NCBI RefSeq assembly: GCF_003144195.1
Contig: NW_020290046.1
Coordinates: 79,007-143,006, forward strand
Length of the DNA: 64,000 nucleotides
Direction of reading: 5' to 3'
From: Ceraceosorus guamensis
Taxonomy: Eukaryota > Basidiomycota > Exobasidiomycetes > Ceraceosorales > Ceraceosoraceae
Part shown: piece by piece, positions 61,317 to 64,000 of the stretch
Layout: each line of letters starts with the position of its first letter
How positions within the stretch are numbered: position 1 is the stretch's first letter
Translations under genes and position numbers: made by a program
Notes under the pieces: generated by a model
Seen by the model: the letters and a program-made list of their open reading frames with translations, nothing else
Database searches by the model: none
What the model was told of the DNA's origin: nothing

Positions 61317-62220
61317 CGCCGCCCAATGTCATTCCCTCCATGCCACTTTCGTCACCCCGCTTGGCGAATGCTATTCATGAAGGTTGCTCACGAACGATGA
61401 TGCGCGTAGACGGATTGAGATTTCAACAGCCGGAGGTATTGCGGAAGGGGGAATAGGTCGGCTACTGTACAAATGGCTTCGCAAGGAACGCGCCTCAAAG
61501 CGCGGGAGCGAGCTGGAAATTCGGTGCGCATGTCCACTGCATTCATCGCACCTAGCTCCATAGTGACGACGACGACGACATCAAACAACGCATCCGCTAA
61601 AGGAGGGGGCAAAAGAATGGTCAGTATTCAAAGGCACCACCATTTCGAGCTTACCGTATTTGCACGACGAATGTTTGAGCCGCTTTTCGACTTTTGCCCT
61701 TGCGGAAAGACGGGCGCCCACAAAGAGTGGTGTGGAGATGCTTGAGTTGATCGATCAACTTCTTTGCGCCGGGGAGCCAGCGTCACTTGTTCACCTTTGT
61801 CCGGAGCTGTGGACTTGAAATTGAAGAGAAGCGACTTGAGTTCGAGACGAGTGCTGAAAAGACGACGAAGGTAAACCGTTGCAGTGGAAGAGTTTGTTGT
61901 TGAAGAGAGTTGAAAAGGTGGATGGAGAGTTTGTCTTAGGCAGCGATGGATGTATTCGGCCTCATCCCTAGCTTGAAAGGCTTTTCCCGTCAAGGCTCCC
62001 CATTCGGGTGGTTTGCAATTGACCACTTGATATTGGAGTGTCCAAAAGTTGAAGTTTGAAGGCGAGAAAGGACGTCAAGGGTGCAACAAAGCGCTTGGTA
62101 CTTTCTCAGCGGCGAGATCAAGTTGATCGATTTGCGAGAAGCTTCATAGTGATAGGCGGCGGTCGAGCTCGAATGACCCGTCGTCAAAGCTGAGCCAGTC
62201 ATCGTTCTGGACCTATCGCA
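61317..62220. other. Tail-to-tail spacer holding one doubtful small ORF
   Basis: It lies between the mitochondrial membrane protein gene and the acidic protein gene. Apart from the ORF at 61473-61745, nothing is supported. Confidence 0.45.
61473..61745 (+). CDS. Doubtful small ORF, 90 residues, cysteine motif near the C-terminus
   Basis: An ATG-initiated frame of 90 codons. The protein is basic in its first half, has a poly-Thr stretch, and ends FDFCPCGKTGAHKEWCGDA. The C-x-C-x8-C spacing suggests metal or disulfide binding, but I know no matching family. It starts 157 bases after the previous gene's stop and lacks clear splice partners. It may be an independent small gene or chance. Confidence 0.25.
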   Translation: MASQGTRLKARERAGNSVRMSTAFIAPSSIVTTTTTSNNASAKGGGKRMVSIQRHHHFELTVFARRMFEPLFDFCPCGKTGAHKEWCGDA

Positions 62221-64000
62221 TCACTCCGCCTTGTGTCGTTTAAGCTCATCTGTAAAACGGAACAGCAAGCCAAAGTGAGCACCAAAGTATCACCTCTGAC
62301 AGTATGTTGCACTCACTCGACACCTCGGCGGATTCGTGCACATCGTGCTGCTCCTCCAAAGGTCTCTTGCCGCTCAGAGGAGCGACGGAAGCGACTTTCG
62401 CGTCCGCATCCGCCCCACCATGCTCTGCGAATTGCGATATTTTCACCTCTTCGCTGTCCAGGAGGTTCTCAGGCTCGTACGGCTCCTCTTCGTATTCGAG
62501 AAGCTCGTCTTCGACTGTTTGTACCCCACGAGAACAGATCAGATGGTCAGATGATCCACACACGATGTCGCCTACGCTTGGGCAATCTCCACCAACTACT
62601 CACCTTGATCTGCATGAGCCTGAGGCCCATCTTCGACACGTTGCACCTTGTCGTCCGCTTCAAATGTATCATCTCCCTCTCCATCATGCTCCTCATATTG
62701 TCCGCCTACCTCCTCACCCTCCTCATCATACTCTACGTGCTGATTAGATGATCCTCCTCCAGCTTCATCTTCTTGATGCAGCGCTCCGTTGTGTGCAGCA
62801 GTGGCCTCGTCCAACTCATCCGCTTCCTCCTCTGCATACTCTCCGTACGTGTCCTCGCCCGCATCGGCCGTAGCAAAAGTCTGATCAAACTCCTCCCCTT
62901 CTTCAAATCGCGTCTCATCTCCAGCTTCAATCGCCTGCGGAGCATTTCTATCCTCGTCTCGCGATTCCGACGTCTGCTCTGCAGATTCTTCGGCATTTGT
63001 ATAGGTGGTCTCTGCGACTTGCTGCGCTTCCCCATCGGCTGCTCCCCCAAGTTCGTCGGGCTCTTCCTCTGCTTCAAGCTGCTCCTCCTCATGCTGCACA
63101 CCCTGCTCGAGCACCTCTTGGGCCTCTTCCACATCATGTTGTTCCTGCAGCTCCTGGCGCTGCATCTCCTCTTCTTCCAATCTAGCTACCTGCTCAGAGA
63201 GCGCATTGTACCTGCTTATAAATCTCGGAGCTTCGGTGATGGACAAGTGCAGTGAGCCGGCATGACCAAGGCCTACATGGATGCGGTGCAAATCTGCAAG
63301 CGTCACTTCTCGGGCGTACAGGTCGTCCTATGCACCGTCATCGCAAAGCACCCAGGGGGCAGGGGAAGAGGAGCAGTCAGCAGGGGACGCCGGTTGCAAT
63401 GCGGTGCGATGCGCTCTCACAACGCGCGCAAAACTCACCTCGCGCACGGACAATTGCAGATCCGGCAAAGACATGATCAATTCCGTTCCCTCCTCCAAGA
63501 AATCTCCCAGCGCATGCTTGACTCTCAGATGATCGCACAGCGAGTCCAAGCCTTCTCGAAAGCCATGTTCCGGCACGCTCAGTTGCGGTGCCTGAACAGC
63601 AACGAGCGAGCCAGCCGCGCTCCCATCCGTGCTCGTCGTCTGATCACCTTTTGCGTCTGAGGCGACAGTGGCGGTTGGTGGGGCGTAGTACACGGGCGAG
63701 GGGGCCGTGGAGAAGAGCACAAAGTCTTGTTCTGCAAAGGAAATGCGGACCGACGGCAGTTCTTCTTCTTCTTCATCTTCTTCTTCCTCCTCCTCCTCCT
63801 CCTCCTCCTCGACGACGACTTCTGCGGCTTCATCGTCCTGGTCAGGTACTTCAGCATCGCCCTTTGCGTGCGATGCTTGTGCCATATTTTCAACAGGTGC
63901 AGAAGGTCGAGGTCCAAAGGAGGAGACGATTTGAGGGCCTGTAGCTTCTTCTCGAAGTTCATCCTCCTCCTCCTCCTCCTCCTCCTCCTCCTCCTCCTCC
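62221..64000 (-). CDS. Acidic, Glu-rich protein of unrecognised family; N-terminus outside the window
   Basis: Exons in transcription order: >64000-63439, 63327-62604, 62514-62317, 62249-62221. The reading frame is open to the right edge, so the start lies outside; about 504 residues are present here. The visible part begins with a poly-Glu run, then DELREEATGPQIVSS, a second Glu run, and a structured block: SVRISFAEQDFVLFSTAP, REGLDSLCDHLRVKHALGDF, ELIMSLPDLQLSVREDDLYA, REVTLADLHRIHVGLGHAGS, LHLSITEAPRFISRYNALSE. A Glu/Gln coiled coil and a very long acidic tail follow, ending in the basic NELKRHKAE. All three introns (111, 89, 67 bases) have GTGAGT donors and in-phase joins. I do not recognise the family. 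The strongly acidic tail suggests a nuclear chaperone-like or chromatin role, which is inference only. Confidence 0.75.

Noticed and set aside
61628-62026. A 132-codon minus-strand frame
   Set aside because: It overlaps the small plus-strand ORF and has no recognisable domain. Support is no better than chance.

Overview
The window is nuclear DNA of an intron-rich fungus. The protein set points to Basidiomycota and most likely to a smut-type yeast relative (Ustilaginomycotina). This rests on general resemblance: a fungal group III-type G-alpha, a PKA catalytic subunit, RCC2, a DH-BAR-SH3 GEF, and intergenic DNA full of short GTGATTC/GACTCACGA-type words. Introns are mostly 63-118 bases with a few of 150-280. 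Nearly all donors are GTGAGT or GTAAGT, with CTGAC-like branch sites and CAG/TAG/AAG acceptors. I saw no transposon, tRNA, rRNA or CRISPR array.

Layout, left to right: the N-terminal part of an unrecognised Ser/Pro-rich protein leaving the left edge (-); translation factor eIF2A (+); PKA catalytic subunit (-) with a predicted 5-base microexon; ribosome assembly factor TSR1 (+); a DUF676 lipase (+); geranylgeranyl diphosphate synthase (-); ESCRT-I subunit VPS37 (-); a DUF2015 membrane protein (+); a 2183-residue Rho GEF (-); a METTL21-type lysine methyltransferase (+); a G-protein alpha subunit (-); the inner nuclear membrane protein SRC1/HEH (-); a MUS81 homologue that ends before any nuclease domain (+); the ER chaperone LHS1/GRP170 (-); a GPI-type chitin deacetylase (-); an RCC2 protein fused to a PHD finger (+); a HAD-family hydrolase (-); an ADAM-type membrane metalloprotease (+); a predicted mitochondrial membrane protein (+); a doubtful small ORF (+); and an acidic protein leaving the right edge (-).

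Functional links: G-alpha and PKA belong to the same nutrient/mating cAMP pathway. LHS1, chitin deacetylase and ADAM serve the secretory pathway and cell surface. SRC1, RCC2-PHD and the MUS81-like protein act on chromatin and the nuclear envelope. The genes are otherwise an ordinary eukaryotic mix, not a cluster for one pathway.

Intergenic blocks of 1-3.6 kb hold microsatellites, TATATA boxes, TGCATGCA palindromes and the dispersed GAGTC/GATTC words. The most notable observations are the nuclease-less MUS81 homologue, the PKA microexon, and the RCC2-PHD fusion. Exon joins were worked out by hand from splice signals, reading frame and family conservation. They are predictions without transcript support.
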